64,000 nucleotides of DNA from Bradyrhizobium sp. CCBAU 53338 (lineage in GTDB: Bacteria; Pseudomonadota; Alphaproteobacteria; Rhizobiales; Xanthobacteraceae). Of this stretch, positions 18,354 to 27,698 are shown in pieces; positions within the stretch are counted from its first letter, which is position 1; each line of letters starts with the position of its first letter. The DNA lies in assembly GCF_015291665.1 (NCBI RefSeq), contig NZ_CP030048.1:1116001-1180000 (forward strand). Reading direction: 5' to 3'. The translations under genes and the position numbers were made by a program. The notes below the pieces were generated by a model. That model worked only from the letters and a program-made list of their open reading frames with translations. It was not told where the DNA came from and ran no database searches.

Positions 18354-19408
18354 GCGATCCCAAGGCCAACCGCATGGTGTCGCCCGAACGCCGCAGCGAT
18401 GATGTCGGCGACACCGCGCTGCGTCCGCAGTCGCTGTCCGATTTCGTCGGCCAGCAGCAGGCACGCAAGAATCTCTCGATCTTCATCGAGGCGGCACGCA
18501 AGCGCGGCGAGGCGCTGGACCACGTGCTGTTCGTCGGTCCGCCCGGCCTTGGCAAGACCACGCTGGCGCAGATCGTGGCGAAGGAACTCGGCGTCGGCTT
18601 TCGCGCCACGTCGGGCCCGGTGATTGCCAAGGCCGGCGATCTCGCGGCCCTCTTGACCAATCTCGAAGAGCGCGACGTGCTCTTCATCGACGAGATCCAT
18701 CGCCTCAATCCCGCGGTGGAAGAAGTGCTCTATCCCGCGATGGAAGACTTCCAGCTCGACCTCATCATCGGCGAGGGGCCGGCGGCGAGATCGGTGAAGA
18801 TCGAGCTGTCGAAGTTCACCCTCGTCGGCGCCACCACGCGCGCCGGCCTGCTCACCAATCCGTTGCGAGATCGCTTCGGCATTCCGGTCCGCCTCAACTT
18901 CTATACGATCGAGGAGCTCGAGAGCATCGTCACCCGCGGCGCGCGCGTGCTCAATGTCGGCATGAGCGCGGACGGCGCCAACGAGATCGCGCGCCGCGCC
19001 CGCGGCACGCCGCGCATCGCCGGTCGCCTGCTGCGCCGCGTGCGCGATTTCGCCTCGGCCGCGAATGCCGACAAGATCGACCGCAAGATCGCCGATCATG
19101 CGCTCAGCGCGCTCGAGGTCGACGCCGCCGGTCTTGATGCCATGGACCGCCGCTACCTGACGACGATCGCGACGAATTACGGTGGCGGCCCGGTCGGCGT
19201 GGAAACGATGGCAGCGGCTCTGTCGGAGCCGCGCGATGCGATCGAGGACATCATCGAGCCCTATCTCATTCAGTGCGGCTATCTCCAGCGCACCCCGCGC
19301 GGCCGTCTGCTCACCTCGCACGCCTTCCGGCATCTCGGCATTGCGGAACCCTCGCGCGATGCGGCGGCCCAGTTCGGCCTGTTCGGCACCGACGACAGCG
19401 ACGAGTGA
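18350..19408 (+). CDS. ruvB: Holliday junction DNA helicase RuvB
   Basis: A 352-residue AAA+ ATPase with GTG start at 18350 overlapping the ruvA stop. Walker A is GPPGLGKTT (63-71), Walker B is [15 protein letters not shown], sensor 1 is [11 protein letters not shown] with arginine finger LRDRFGI, and the C-terminal winged helix ends [13 protein letters not shown]. It forms hexameric rings that drive branch migration with RuvA. Confidence 0.97.
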   Translation: MSDPKANRMVSPERRSDDVGDTALRPQSLSDFVGQQQARKNLSIFIEAARKRGEALDHVLFVGPPGLGKTTLAQIVAKELGVGFRATSGPVIAKAGDLAALLTNLEERDVLFIDEIHRLNPAVEEVLYPAMEDFQLDLIIGEGPAARSVKIELSKFTLVGATTRAGLLTNPLRDRFGIPVRLNFYTIEELESIVTRGARVLNVGMSADGANEIARRARGTPRIAGRLLRRVRDFASAANADKIDRKIADHALSALEVDAAGLDAMDRRYLTTIATNYGGGPVGVETMAAALSEPRDAIEDIIEPYLIQCGYLQRTPRGRLLTSHAFRHLGIAEPSRDAAAQFGLFGTDDSDE

Positions 19409-19538
19409 TCTGCGCAATCGCGAATTGTCGTCGCTGTCATGAACTTTCGGTGATCTCCGTGCAGATGAACTGCACGAGCGCACCCCAATTCCGCTCCAAT
19501 CGGATCGCATCACGGAAGCGCATCAGAAGCGGGCTTCC

Positions 19539-20462
19539 ATGATCTCTCGGCGTCATCTCATCCGTTCTGTCGGCGGCCTTTCCGCTCTCGGCATCTCGAC
19601 GGCCGCCTACGGCGTCGGCGTCGAGCCGGAACTGCGGCCGCGCATCACCCGCTATCATCCGACGCCGCGGCAATGGCCTGCGGATTTGCCGCTGAAGATT
19701 GCCGTCATCGCCGACATCCACGCCTGCGACCCCTGGATGTCGCTGGAGCGGATCGAGGCCATCGTCGACCAGGCCAATGCGCTCAGGCCCGATCTCATCG
19801 TCCTGCTCGGCGACTATGTCGCCGGTCACCATTACGTCACGCGGCTCATTCCGGCCGATGAATGGGCCAGGGTGTTGATGGGCCTCAAGGCTCCGCTCGG
19901 CGTTCACGCGGTCATGGGCAATCACGACTATTGGGACGACAAGGTCGTGCAGCGGGCCGGACAGGGGACGACGGTTGCCCATCGCGCGCTTCAGGCTGCC
20001 GGCATTCCCGTCTACGAGAATAACGTCGTACGTCTCGTCAAGGATGGTCGCTCGTTCTGGCTCGCCGGTCTCGGCGATCAACTCGCATATGCGCCTGCGC
20101 AACGTTACGGCCGCGCACGTCGCTTTGGTGCGGACGATCTCGCCGCTGCACTCGCAAAGGTCACCGACGATGCGCCCGTGATCCTGCTCGCGCATGAGCC
20201 AAATATCGCCTGGCGCGTGCCCGCGCGCGTCACGCTACAGCTCTCCGGCCACACTCATGGCGGCCAGATTCGACTGTTTGGCTGGTCGCCCGCGCTTCCG
20301 CAGCAATATGCCGTGCAACTCGCCTATGGTCACTTTCAGCTGAAATGCGACGTCATTGTTTCCGGCGGTCTCGGTTGCAGCATCCTCCCTGTCCGCGTCG
20401 GGGTGCCGCCTGAAATCGTCGAGGTCACGCTGGGGCGGGCGCCGGTGGCAGCCGTGTCCTAG
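19539..20462 (+). CDS. Tat-exported metallophosphoesterase (YaeI/LpxG-like)
   Basis: A 307-residue protein with a twin-arginine-like leader (MISRRHLIRSVGGLSALGI). All calcineurin-type metal motifs are in order: VIADIHACD, LLGDYVAG, VMGNHDYWDD, LAHEPN and SGHTHGGQIRLFG. Relatives include membrane-associated phosphodiesterases acting on UDP-diacylglucosamine in lipid A synthesis, or on other phosphodiesters; the substrate here is not determined. It sits between ruvB and ybgC with a 130-base gap after ruvB. Confidence 0.88.
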   Translation: MISRRHLIRSVGGLSALGISTAAYGVGVEPELRPRITRYHPTPRQWPADLPLKIAVIADIHACDPWMSLERIEAIVDQANALRPDLIVLLGDYVAGHHYVTRLIPADEWARVLMGLKAPLGVHAVMGNHDYWDDKVVQRAGQGTTVAHRALQAAGIPVYENNVVRLVKDGRSFWLAGLGDQLAYAPAQRYGRARRFGADDLAAALAKVTDDAPVILLAHEPNIAWRVPARVTLQLSGHTHGGQIRLFGWSPALPQQYAVQLAYGHFQLKCDVIVSGGLGCSILPVRVGVPPEIVEVTLGRAPVAAVS

Positions 20463-20530
20463 CCGCGCTTGCGCTGCCGGCCGTTTTTGCGCAAAACGGG
20501 CCTGTAGCGACAAGCGAAGAGGCTCGCGAC

Positions 20531-20980
20531 GTGACAGCTCATCTCGACGGCGAGATCCGCGACGGCCGCCACCACATGCAGGTCCGCGTCTATTACGAGG
20601 ACACGGATTTCTCCGGCATCGTCTATCACGCTAATTACCTGCGCTACATGGAGCGCGGGCGCACCAATCATCTGCGGCTGATGGGCGCCGAGCAGCAGGC
20701 GCTGTTCGACCAAGTCGAGACCGAAGGCGACGGCTTCGCCTTCGTCGTGCGCTCGATGCATCTGGATTTTCTCAAGCCTGCGCGGATGGACGACGTGCTC
20801 GATGTCGTGACCTGGCCGGTCGCGGTGAAGGGGGCGTCGATCATGCTGGCGCAGGAGGTGCGGCGCGGTGAGGACGTGCTGGTCAAGGCCGAGGTGCGCG
20901 TCGCCTTCATCAGCGGCGGCCGGGCGCAACCGATCCCGAAATCGATCCGCGCGTTGATGAAGGCCGATTTGATTTCCTGA
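20531..20980 (+). CDS. ybgC: YbgC-type acyl-CoA thioesterase
   Basis: A 149-residue hot-dog-fold protein with a GTG start. The catalytic region reads VRVYYEDTDFSGIVYHANYLRYMERGR, with the Asp of DTDFSGIVYH as expected, followed by FVVRSMHLDFLKPARMDDVLDV. YbgC hydrolyses short or long acyl-CoA and is linked to the Tol-Pal envelope system. In many proteobacteria tolQ comes next; here it does not. Confidence 0.9.
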   Translation: MTAHLDGEIRDGRHHMQVRVYYEDTDFSGIVYHANYLRYMERGRTNHLRLMGAEQQALFDQVETEGDGFAFVVRSMHLDFLKPARMDDVLDVVTWPVAVKGASIMLAQEVRRGEDVLVKAEVRVAFISGGRAQPIPKSIRALMKADLIS

Positions 20981-21000
20981 TCGCCCGATAAGTGATCGAC

Positions 21001-21020
21001 CGATAGGTCGCGGCCTATCG
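21001..21020. terminator. hairpin after ybgC
   Basis: CGATAGG-tcgcgg-CCTATCG is a perfect 7-base-pair stem with a 6-base loop, 20 bases after the ybgC stop. It lacks a T-run, so it may end or protect the ybgC transcript or act as an operator for the next gene. Confidence 0.35.
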
Positions 21021-21073
21021 ACTCCACCGATCGCGGCGATAGATTGCGGCCTCGACCAACCGATGAGGTCACC

Positions 21074-21541
21074 ATGTCGCGCCCACCGCTTCCGCCCTTC
21101 ACCCGTGAGACCGCCGCGCAGAAGGCGCGCATGGCCGAGGACGCCTGGAATTCACGCGATCCGGTGCGGGTATCGCTCGCCTACACCGAAGACAGCCGCT
21201 GGCGCAATCGCTCGGAAGTGTTTCAGGGCCGCGAGGCCATCGTCGCCTTCCTGACCCGCAAATGGGAGAAGGAGCAGGACTATCGCCTGATCAAGGATCT
21301 CTGGGCTTTCGACCAGAACCGCATCGCGGTGCGCTTCCAGTACGAATGGCACGATACCAGCGGGCAGTGGTTTCGTTCCTACGGCAACGAGCAGTGGGAG
21401 TTCGACGAGCACGGCCTGATGCGACGGCGCGAGGCCTCGATCAACGATATCATGATTGCGGAGAAGGACCGCCGGTTTCATTGGGCCGCGCCCGGGCCGC
21501 GGCCTGCGGATGTGCCTGGGTTGGGACAGGATCCGTTCTGA
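21074..21541 (+). CDS. DUF1348 / nuclear transport factor 2-like (SnoaL fold) protein
   Basis: A 155-residue protein from the ATG at 21074 ([30 protein letters not shown]); a frame extending to 21044 is less likely. The motifs [46 protein letters not shown] and [36 protein letters not shown] are hallmarks of DUF1348. The NTF2-like fold usually binds a small hydrophobic ligand; no enzyme activity is assigned. It stands alone between ybgC and a convergent amidotransferase gene. Confidence 0.85.
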   Translation: MSRPPLPPFTRETAAQKARMAEDAWNSRDPVRVSLAYTEDSRWRNRSEVFQGREAIVAFLTRKWEKEQDYRLIKDLWAFDQNRIAVRFQYEWHDTSGQWFRSYGNEQWEFDEHGLMRRREASINDIMIAEKDRRFHWAAPGPRPADVPGLGQDPF

Positions 21542-21584
21542 TATCCTTTCTGTCCCTCTCCCCGTCCTTATGGGCGAGGTGAAA

Positions 21585-22289
21585 TCAGCGCCGTGCCAGG
21601 AACCTCGTAATCGCGCCACCAAGCTTCGCGCTGTCCATCGGCTCCGCCAGCGATGCCCTCGCCATGGCCACAAGCTCATCCGGCGCCTTGCCGTCGCGCA
21701 GTTCGCAGCACACTTGCGCAAATTCAACGTCGAATTCCGGATGCGGCTGCACCGTCAGCGTCGCACCGTTGGCGTAGAGCAGGCCGGCATGCGGCGTGAA
21801 TTCGGACGAGAGGATCGTCAGCGCATCGTCAGGCGCCTCGATCACCTGATCCTGATGCGAGCAGGCGATCGCGACCGCTTCGCCGTCGATGACGCCGTTC
21901 TCCGGCAGCACCTGATAGACGTGCCGGCCGATGCCCCAACCCTTTTCCGACTTGCGCACGGTGCCGCCGAGCGCCTGAGCGATCAATTGATGGCCGAAGC
22001 AGACGCCGACCATCGGCGTCTTGCGGGCGTAGGCGGTGCGGACGAAATCTTCCAGCGGCGCAATCCAGTCGAGCCCGTCATAGACGCCGGCGGCAGCGCC
22101 GGTGATCAGCACGGCTTCGAGCTTGCTCGGATCAGGCAGCGCATCGCCATTCGGAATGCTGACGACGTCGACCGTCGCCGTCGGATCCTCGGCGCGGACC
22201 ATGCGCTCGAACATGTCCGGAAACGAGCCATGCCGCTCGCGGTACTTTTGCGGGACCCGTCCGGTCTCGATGATGGTGATGCGTGCCAC
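21585..22289 (-). CDS. class I glutamine amidotransferase-like protein
   Basis: A 234-residue stand-alone GATase1. The nucleophile is the Cys of PMVGVCFGHQLIAQALGG (about residue 97), and the His/Glu pair is in LTVQPHPEFDVEF. Such proteins release ammonia from glutamine or hydrolyse gamma-glutamyl amides; no synthase partner is adjacent, so the acceptor is unknown. It is separated from the LysR gene upstream by only 28 bases on the same strand, suggesting co-transcription with that regulator. Confidence 0.88.
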   Translation of the reverse strand: MARITIIETGRVPQKYRERHGSFPDMFERMVRAEDPTATVDVVSIPNGDALPDPSKLEAVLITGAAAGVYDGLDWIAPLEDFVRTAYARKTPMVGVCFGHQLIAQALGGTVRKSEKGWGIGRHVYQVLPENGVIDGEAVAIACSHQDQVIEAPDDALTILSSEFTPHAGLLYANGATLTVQPHPEFDVEFAQVCCELRDGKAPDELVAMARASLAEPMDSAKLGGAITRFLARR

Positions 22290-22317
22290 GTACCCCTCAG
22301 GTCATCGGTTGCGAAGC

Positions 22318-23244
22318 CTAGTCGCTTCCAGCGCCGTGTTGCTGGTGCAGCGCTTTGCGCTCCAGCAGCGCACTCTCCTTGCGGATCTCGCCGAGAAAGG
22401 CCTTTGCCAGGCGCGACAGCGGTTCGGCCTCCGACCATAACATGTAGGCGACCGCGCGGGTCGTCGGCGTGAATGGCCGGACCACGAGGCCGTGTCCGCC
22501 GTTCTGGCGCGGCGAGAAGGGATCGACCACCGCCGCGCCGACGCCGGCGGCTGCGAGCACGCAGGCCGTGTTGCAGTAGCGCACCTCCACCGTCGGCTGG
22601 AACGGCGCGCCGGCGCGGGCAAAGCTGTCGCGTACGGCTTCGCCCAGCCGCGTGCCGCGTTCGAGTCCGATGAAGGGCAGGCCGGAGAGATCGGTGGCCG
22701 AGATCACGGGCTTGGCTGCGAGCGGGTGCTGCGGCGGCAACACGCAAACCATCTCGCCGGTGTGCACCACCTCATGCGCGATGCCGGGATGATGCGTCAG
22801 GCCGAGCGCGAATCCGAGCTCGGCGACGCGGCTGAGCACGCCTTCGATGATGCCCTCGTAACGCCGGACATCGAAGAACACGCGTGTCTCCGGACGGCGG
22901 CGCAGGAAGCCTGACAGTGCGGAGGGGATGATGCTGTAAGCCAGCGGCGGTGTCGCCACGATCGCAAGATGTCCGGCGCGGTTCTCGCGCAGATCACGCA
23001 CGCGGTTCTCGAGCTTGGTGTGAAGCGCGAAGATCGCCTCGCTCTCCTTGTAGAGCGCCATCGCCTCCGCTGTCGGAAACAGCCGGTTGTTGACACGCTC
23101 GAACAACGCAAAGCCCGCCTGCGCTTCCATCGTCTTCAGCGCGTTGCTGACCGCAGGCTGTGACAGCGCGAGTTCGTCGGCCGCCGCCACCGTGGTGCGG
23201 TGGCGGATGACGGCACGCAGGATCTCGAGCTGGCGCAGGTTCAT
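22318..23244 (-). CDS. LysR family regulator of the N-carbamoylase / amino acid transporter unit
   Basis: The start at 23244 gives 308 residues beginning MNLRQLEILRAVIRHRTTVAAADELALSQPAVSNALKTMEAQAG, a standard LysR winged helix-turn-helix. An open frame running to 23886 crosses the divergent gene and is rejected. The C-terminal part is a two-lobed effector-binding domain (HLAIVATPPLAYSIIPSALSGFL...). It lies divergent to the N-carbamoylase gene, the classical position for a LysR activator responding to a pathway metabolite. Confidence 0.9.
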   Translation of the reverse strand: MNLRQLEILRAVIRHRTTVAAADELALSQPAVSNALKTMEAQAGFALFERVNNRLFPTAEAMALYKESEAIFALHTKLENRVRDLRENRAGHLAIVATPPLAYSIIPSALSGFLRRRPETRVFFDVRRYEGIIEGVLSRVAELGFALGLTHHPGIAHEVVHTGEMVCVLPPQHPLAAKPVISATDLSGLPFIGLERGTRLGEAVRDSFARAGAPFQPTVEVRYCNTACVLAAAGVGAAVVDPFSPRQNGGHGLVVRPFTPTTRAVAYMLWSEAEPLSRLAKAFLGEIRKESALLERKALHQQHGAGSD

Positions 23245-23394
23245 ATCACCGCCTGTTATACTCTGGGCCAAAACATCATAGCACGATGAATTGCTTTTGC
23301 AGCCCGCCTTGCGCCTAATGCTCGCGGATTTGCACGCTTGATCAAAGGGTTCTTTCGCCCATTGAGGCAGCATGCGCACAGATTGGAGGCAATC
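23245..23394. promoter_or_regulatory. divergent LysR / N-carbamoylase promoter region
   Basis: 150 bases between two outward genes. An AT-rich stretch (tgttatactctgggccaaaa) at the LysR side is a likely promoter or LysR target. A clear GGAGG at 23385-23389 lies five bases before the TTG start at 23395, which fixes that start. Confidence 0.5.
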
Positions 23395-24351
23395 TTGGTT
23401 CGTGTCCTTCGCGCCGCCGCCGCCCAAATGGGGCCGACGCAAAAAGCCGATAGGCGTGAACATACGCTGTCGCGGATGCTGGCCATGCTGGAGGAAGCGG
23501 CGAGCCGCGGCGCGAGCCTCGTGGTGTTTCCCGAACTCGCCTTCACCACATTCTTTCCGCGCTGGCTGCTCGAGGGCGAGGCGCTCGACCGCTATTTCGA
23601 GCACGGCATGCCCAACCCGGCCGTGGCCAGATTGTTCGACCGTGCGCGAGCGCTGCGTGTCGGCTTCTATGTCGGTTACGCCGAACAGACCCCGGAGGGC
23701 CGCCGTTACAATTGCGCCATCCTGGTCGATCGCGACGGCGAGATTCTCGGCCGCTATCGCAAGGTGCATCTGCCGGGGTCGGTCGAGCCGCGGGAAGGTG
23801 CGCGCTACCAGCAGCTCGAGAAGCGCTATTTCGAATATGGCGATCTCGGCTTTCCCGCCTTTCGCGCCGGCTCGGCCTGGGCGCATGCGATCATGGGCAT
23901 GATGATCTGCAACGATCGCCGCTGGCCGGAATCCTGGCGCGTGCTCGGCCTGCAGGGCGTCGAGCTTGTCTGCATCGGCTACAATTCAGCCGCCTATGAT
24001 CCCAACGGCGGCACCACGGAGGATGCCTCCTTGCGCACCTTCCACTCGACGCTGGTGACGCAGGCCAACGCCTACATGAACGCCACCTGGGCGATCTCGG
24101 TTGCCAAGGCCGGCGACGAGGACGGATCGGGCCTGATCGGAGGCTCCTGCATCGTCGATCCCAACGGCCGCGTCGTCGCGCAGGCCGCGACGCTGACCGA
24201 CGAGGTGATCGTTGCCGACATCGATCTCGACCTCTGCCGGCAGGGCAAGGACAAGATGTTCAATTTCGCCGCCCACCGGCGGCCCGAGCAATACCGGGTG
24301 ATCACCGAGCGCGCTGGCGTCATCGAGCCGGCCGTGCTCGACGCGGACTGA
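23395..24351 (+). CDS. N-carbamoyl-D-amino-acid hydrolase (nitrilase superfamily)
   Basis: From the TTG at 23395 the protein has 318 residues. The catalytic triad is at Glu47 (VVFPELAF), Lys123 (YRKVHLPG) and Cys172 (MMICNDRRWPES); the Cys number matches that of characterised D-carbamoylases. TTFFPRW, QLEKRYFEYGDLGFP, VLGLQGVELVCIGYN and FNFAAHRRPEQY also follow that subfamily. It cleaves N-carbamoyl-D-amino acids to the D-amino acid, CO2 and ammonia, the last step of D-hydantoin breakdown, in the cytosol. It heads the plus-strand operon with the amino acid transporter. Confidence 0.88.
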   Translation: MVRVLRAAAAQMGPTQKADRREHTLSRMLAMLEEAASRGASLVVFPELAFTTFFPRWLLEGEALDRYFEHGMPNPAVARLFDRARALRVGFYVGYAEQTPEGRRYNCAILVDRDGEILGRYRKVHLPGSVEPREGARYQQLEKRYFEYGDLGFPAFRAGSAWAHAIMGMMICNDRRWPESWRVLGLQGVELVCIGYNSAAYDPNGGTTEDASLRTFHSTLVTQANAYMNATWAISVAKAGDEDGSGLIGGSCIVDPNGRVVAQAATLTDEVIVADIDLDLCRQGKDKMFNFAAHRRPEQYRVITERAGVIEPAVLDAD

Positions 24352-24424
24352 CTCTGGCATGGTGCTGGCAAAGGATCGTCAGAAGAAAAGATCGGCAAAG
24401 CAAAGGGTTGGCAAAGGAGCTGAC

Positions 24425-25252
24425 ATGACACGCCTCTCGTACTTCCTCGCCTTTACCGCACTGGCTGCCGTGACATCGACGCAGGCGGCAGAGCTTCCGG
24501 CGGAGATCAAGCAGGCGGGCATGCTGAAGCTCACGGTCAACTCCACCTACGCGCCGATGGAATATCGCGATCCCGCCAGCAATGAGCTGGTCGGACTCGA
24601 CATCGATCTGGCCAATGAGCTCGCCACGCGGCTCGGTGGTCTCAAGATCATCTGGAGCGAAACGCCATTCGCCGAGCTGATCCCCTCGCTCCAGACCAAG
24701 CGCGCCGATTTCATCATTTCCGGCATCTCCGACCGCGCCTCGCGGCGTGAGACTGCCGATTTCGTCGATTACCTCACGACCGGCCCGCAGTTCTTCGTGA
24801 TGGCAGAGAGCGAGGCGAAAGTCGCGACCGATCTCTGCGGCAAGAAGGTCGGCACCACCCGTAGCACCAGCTTCCCGGTCGAGATCGAGAAATGGAGCAA
24901 GCAGAATTGCGAGGCGGCCGGCAAGGCGGCGATCCAATACGTGCCCGGCGAGAACTCGATCGACGTCCGCAACCAGCTCAAGCAGGGCCGTATCGATGCT
25001 GCCGTACAGGGCAGCGAGACGCTGCCTTATGCCCAGACGCAGGAGCCCGGCAAATATCGCGTCGTCGGCGAGGCCTTTTCAAAAGGCTATCAGGGCATCA
25101 TGTTCCGCAAGGACGATGCCGCGCTGCGTGAAATCGTGACGGAGAAGCTCGCGGCGATGATCGCCGACGGGTCCTACAAGGCGGTTCTCGACAAATGGGG
25201 CCTGGGCGCGAACGCGGTCGCACAGCCCATGCTGAACGCGGCGCCGCAATGA
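24425..25252 (+). CDS. polar amino acid ABC transporter, substrate-binding protein 1
   Basis: 275 residues from the ATG at 24425, preceded by AAAGGAGC. The Sec signal peptide (MTRLSYFLAFTALAAVTSTQA) is followed by a family 3 binding fold: LTVNSTYAPMEYRDPASNELVGLDIDLANELA, SLQTKRADFIISGISD and ALREIVTEKLAAMIADGSYKAVLDKWG. It catches a polar amino acid-like ligand in the periplasm. Its stop overlaps the permease start by four bases. It is related to the second binding protein in the same operon. Confidence 0.92.
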   Translation: MTRLSYFLAFTALAAVTSTQAAELPAEIKQAGMLKLTVNSTYAPMEYRDPASNELVGLDIDLANELATRLGGLKIIWSETPFAELIPSLQTKRADFIISGISDRASRRETADFVDYLTTGPQFFVMAESEAKVATDLCGKKVGTTRSTSFPVEIEKWSKQNCEAAGKAAIQYVPGENSIDVRNQLKQGRIDAAVQGSETLPYAQTQEPGKYRVVGEAFSKGYQGIMFRKDDAALREIVTEKLAAMIADGSYKAVLDKWGLGANAVAQPMLNAAPQ

Positions 25253-26106
25253 AGCCGGCGCCGGCACTCGCGGAGGGTTTCCCTGATTTGTCGGGGATGC
25301 AGATCGCGCGCGAGCCGCACTGGTTCCGCTGGTTCAGCGCGGCCCTGATCGTCCTCATACTGGCGGCGATCGCGCGGGCCTTCGCCAATGGCCAGATCGA
25401 ATGGTCCTATGTCAGTCGTTTCATCACCACCAAGGTGATTCTCGAAGGCATCGTCAACACCATGGTGATGGCGGTGCTGGCGATGGCGCTCGGCATCGTG
25501 CTCGGCATCGTCGTGGCGATCATGCGGCTGTCGCCCAATCCGGTGCTGAAGACGGTCGCCGCCGGCTACACCTGGCTGTTTCGCGGCACGCCGCTCATCC
25601 TGCAGTTGCTGCTGTGGTTCAATCTCGCGCTGGTGTTTCCGACCATCGGCATTCCCGGCCTGTGGAGCGCGCGCGCCGTTGACGTCATGACGCCGTTCCT
25701 CGCCGCGCTGCTCGGGCTCGGCATCAACCAGGGCGCCTATACATCCGAAGTGATGCGCGCCGGCATGCTGTCAGTCGATATCGGGCAATATGAGGCGGCG
25801 GAGGCAATCGGAATGGGTCGGCTGCGTGCGTTGCGGCGGATCGTGCTGCCGCAGGCGATGCGCGTCGTGATTCCGCCACTCGGCAACGAGTTCATCAGCA
25901 TGGTGAAGGCGACCTCGCTCGCGAGCGTTATCCAGTACCCTGAATTGCTGCACAACGCCGAGAATATCTATTACGCCAATTCCCGCGTGATCGAGCTCCT
26001 GATCGTCGCCGGGCTCTGGTATCTGCTGGTCGTCTCGATCCTGACGCCGCTCCAGATGTTGCTCGAACGCCGCTTTGCACGCGGCACATTGCGGCTCGCG
26101 CGATGA
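25249..26106 (+). CDS. polar amino acid ABC transporter permease
   Basis: 285 residues from the ATG at 25249. Hydrophobic helices near 30-45, 75-100, 110-135, 155-175 and 250-275 and the EAA loop ([37 protein letters not shown]) mark a HisM/GlnP-type inner membrane permease. An N-terminal extension of about 25 residues precedes the first helix. It probably homodimerises, since only one permease is in the operon. Start and stop overlap both neighbours by four bases. Confidence 0.92.
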   Translation: MKPAPALAEGFPDLSGMQIAREPHWFRWFSAALIVLILAAIARAFANGQIEWSYVSRFITTKVILEGIVNTMVMAVLAMALGIVLGIVVAIMRLSPNPVLKTVAAGYTWLFRGTPLILQLLLWFNLALVFPTIGIPGLWSARAVDVMTPFLAALLGLGINQGAYTSEVMRAGMLSVDIGQYEAAEAIGMGRLRALRRIVLPQAMRVVIPPLGNEFISMVKATSLASVIQYPELLHNAENIYYANSRVIELLIVAGLWYLLVVSILTPLQMLLERRFARGTLRLAR

Positions 26107-26867
26107 CAAAACCCCTCGTCGCGATCCGCTCCGTCAGCAAAAACTTTGGAGAGTTCCAGGCTCTCAGAAACGTCTCGCTCGACGTCTGGCCCGGCGAGGT
26201 GATGTGCCTGATCGGCGCTTCCGGCTCCGGCAAGACCACGCTGCTCCGTTGCATCAATCAGCTCACGGTCATCGACAGCGGCGGCATCTGGCTCGACGGT
26301 GAGCTCCTGGGCGTGCGCGAGCAGAGCGGGCGGCTGCATCGCCTCAGTGAACGCGAGATCGGGCGGCAGCGGTTGAAGACCGGCATGGTGTTCCAGCGCT
26401 TCAACCTGTTTCCGCACCGGACGGCGCTGGAAAACATCATCGAAGGTCCGTTCCAGGTGCAGGGGCGCAAGTTAGACGAGGTGCGCGTCGAGGCGCTGGA
26501 GCTGCTGCGGCGCGTCGGCTTGTCAACCAAGGCCAATTCGTATCCCGCGCAGCTGTCCGGCGGCCAGCAGCAGCGTGTCGCGATTGCCCGTGCGCTCGCC
26601 ATGAAGCCGATGCTGATGCTGTTCGACGAGCCGACCAGTGCGCTCGATCCGGAACTCGTTGGCGAGGTCCTGGCGGTGATGAAGGAGCTGGCGAAGAGCG
26701 GCATGACCATGATGGTGGTGACTCACGAGCTCGGCTTCGCCCGTGAGGTCGCCGACCGCGTCGTCTACATGGATCAGGGTGTGATCGTCGAGCAGGGCCG
26801 CGCTACGGACGTGCTGGGCGCGCCGCGTGAGGAGCGGACCAAGGCATTTCTTTCGGCAGTGATCTGA
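26103..26867 (+). CDS. polar amino acid ABC transporter ATPase
   Basis: A 254-residue GlnQ/HisP-type ATPase: Walker [15 protein letters not shown]-loop [11 protein letters not shown], signature LSGGQQQR, Walker [14 protein letters not shown] and H-loop VVTHELGFA. It energises the adjacent permease on the cytosolic face. The gene overlaps the permease stop by four bases. Confidence 0.95.
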   Translation: MTKPLVAIRSVSKNFGEFQALRNVSLDVWPGEVMCLIGASGSGKTTLLRCINQLTVIDSGGIWLDGELLGVREQSGRLHRLSEREIGRQRLKTGMVFQRFNLFPHRTALENIIEGPFQVQGRKLDEVRVEALELLRRVGLSTKANSYPAQLSGGQQQRVAIARALAMKPMLMLFDEPTSALDPELVGEVLAVMKELAKSGMTMMVVTHELGFAREVADRVVYMDQGVIVEQGRATDVLGAPREERTKAFLSAVI

Positions 26868-26882
26868 CATGAGGGTGAATTG

Positions 26883-27698
26883 ATGAAGAGAGTTTTGGTT
26901 GCGACGGCGTTGTTCGGTGCGTTGAGTGCATCTGTGATGGCGGTCGAGCTACCGACGGAGATCGCCAAGCGCGGCAGCATCAAGGTGGCCGTGGTGCCGA
27001 ATTATCCACCAATGGAGTTCCGCGATCCCGCGACCAACGCGCTGGCCGGCTTCGACATCGAACTCGGCGAGGCGATCGGCCGCAAGCTGGGTGTCAAGAT
27101 CGAGTGGCAGGAAACCAGCTTTGCCGAGTTCATGCCCTCGATCCAGACGGGCCGGGTCGACGCCGTCCTGTCGGGCTTCACCGACTACGCGAGCCGGCAT
27201 GACATTGCGACGTTCGTCGATTATCTCCGGAGTGGTCCGCGCTTCTTCGTGCAGCAGTCACGCGGAGCGGAGTTCAAGGATATGGCGGCTCTCTGCGGCA
27301 AGAAGGCCGGTGCCAGCCGCCGCACCAAGTTCCCGGACCAGATCGCGGCCTGGAGCGGGAAGCACTGCGGCAGCAATCCAGTCGTCTTCGTTGGCACCGA
27401 CGGCTCGGCCGATGCCCGCACCCAGCTCAAGCAGGGGCGCATCGACGCCGCCCTTCAAGGCGACGAGACGCTGCCCTACATCATGGATCAGGAGCCCGGC
27501 ACCTATGCGCCAGTCGGCGAGGTTATCGCGCAGCAATTCACCGGCATTGCCCTGCCGGTCAAGGAGAAGGGGCTTCAGCAGGTAATGCTGGAGGCGGTCG
27601 ATGCGCTGATTGCCGACGGCACCTACAAGTCCCTGCTTGCCAAGTGGAAGCTGAGCGACAACGCAATGGAGAAGGCGACCGTCAATGCTGGACAGTAA
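26883..27698 (+). CDS. polar amino acid ABC transporter, substrate-binding protein 2
   Basis: 271 residues from the ATG at 26883 (an in-frame TTG precedes it directly). The signal peptide is MKRVLVATALFGALSASVMA. The mature part parallels binding protein 1: VAVVPNYPPMEFRDPATNALAGFDIELGEAIG, SIQTGRVDAVLSGFTDYASR, RTQLKQGRIDAALQGDETLPYIM. A Cys pair (CGKK and KHCGSN) occurs in both proteins. Two binding proteins for one permease/ATPase set widen the ligand range. The 3' end overlaps the next gene by 14 bases. Confidence 0.92.
   Translation: MKRVLVATALFGALSASVMAVELPTEIAKRGSIKVAVVPNYPPMEFRDPATNALAGFDIELGEAIGRKLGVKIEWQETSFAEFMPSIQTGRVDAVLSGFTDYASRHDIATFVDYLRSGPRFFVQQSRGAEFKDMAALCGKKAGASRRTKFPDQIAAWSGKHCGSNPVVFVGTDGSADARTQLKQGRIDAALQGDETLPYIMDQEPGTYAPVGEVIAQQFTGIALPVKEKGLQQVMLEAVDALIADGTYKSLLAKWKLSDNAMEKATVNAGQ

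Noticed and set aside
23245..23886. Upstream extension of the first LysR frame
   Set aside because: It runs antisense through the N-carbamoylase gene; the LysR start MNLRQLEILRAV is unambiguous.
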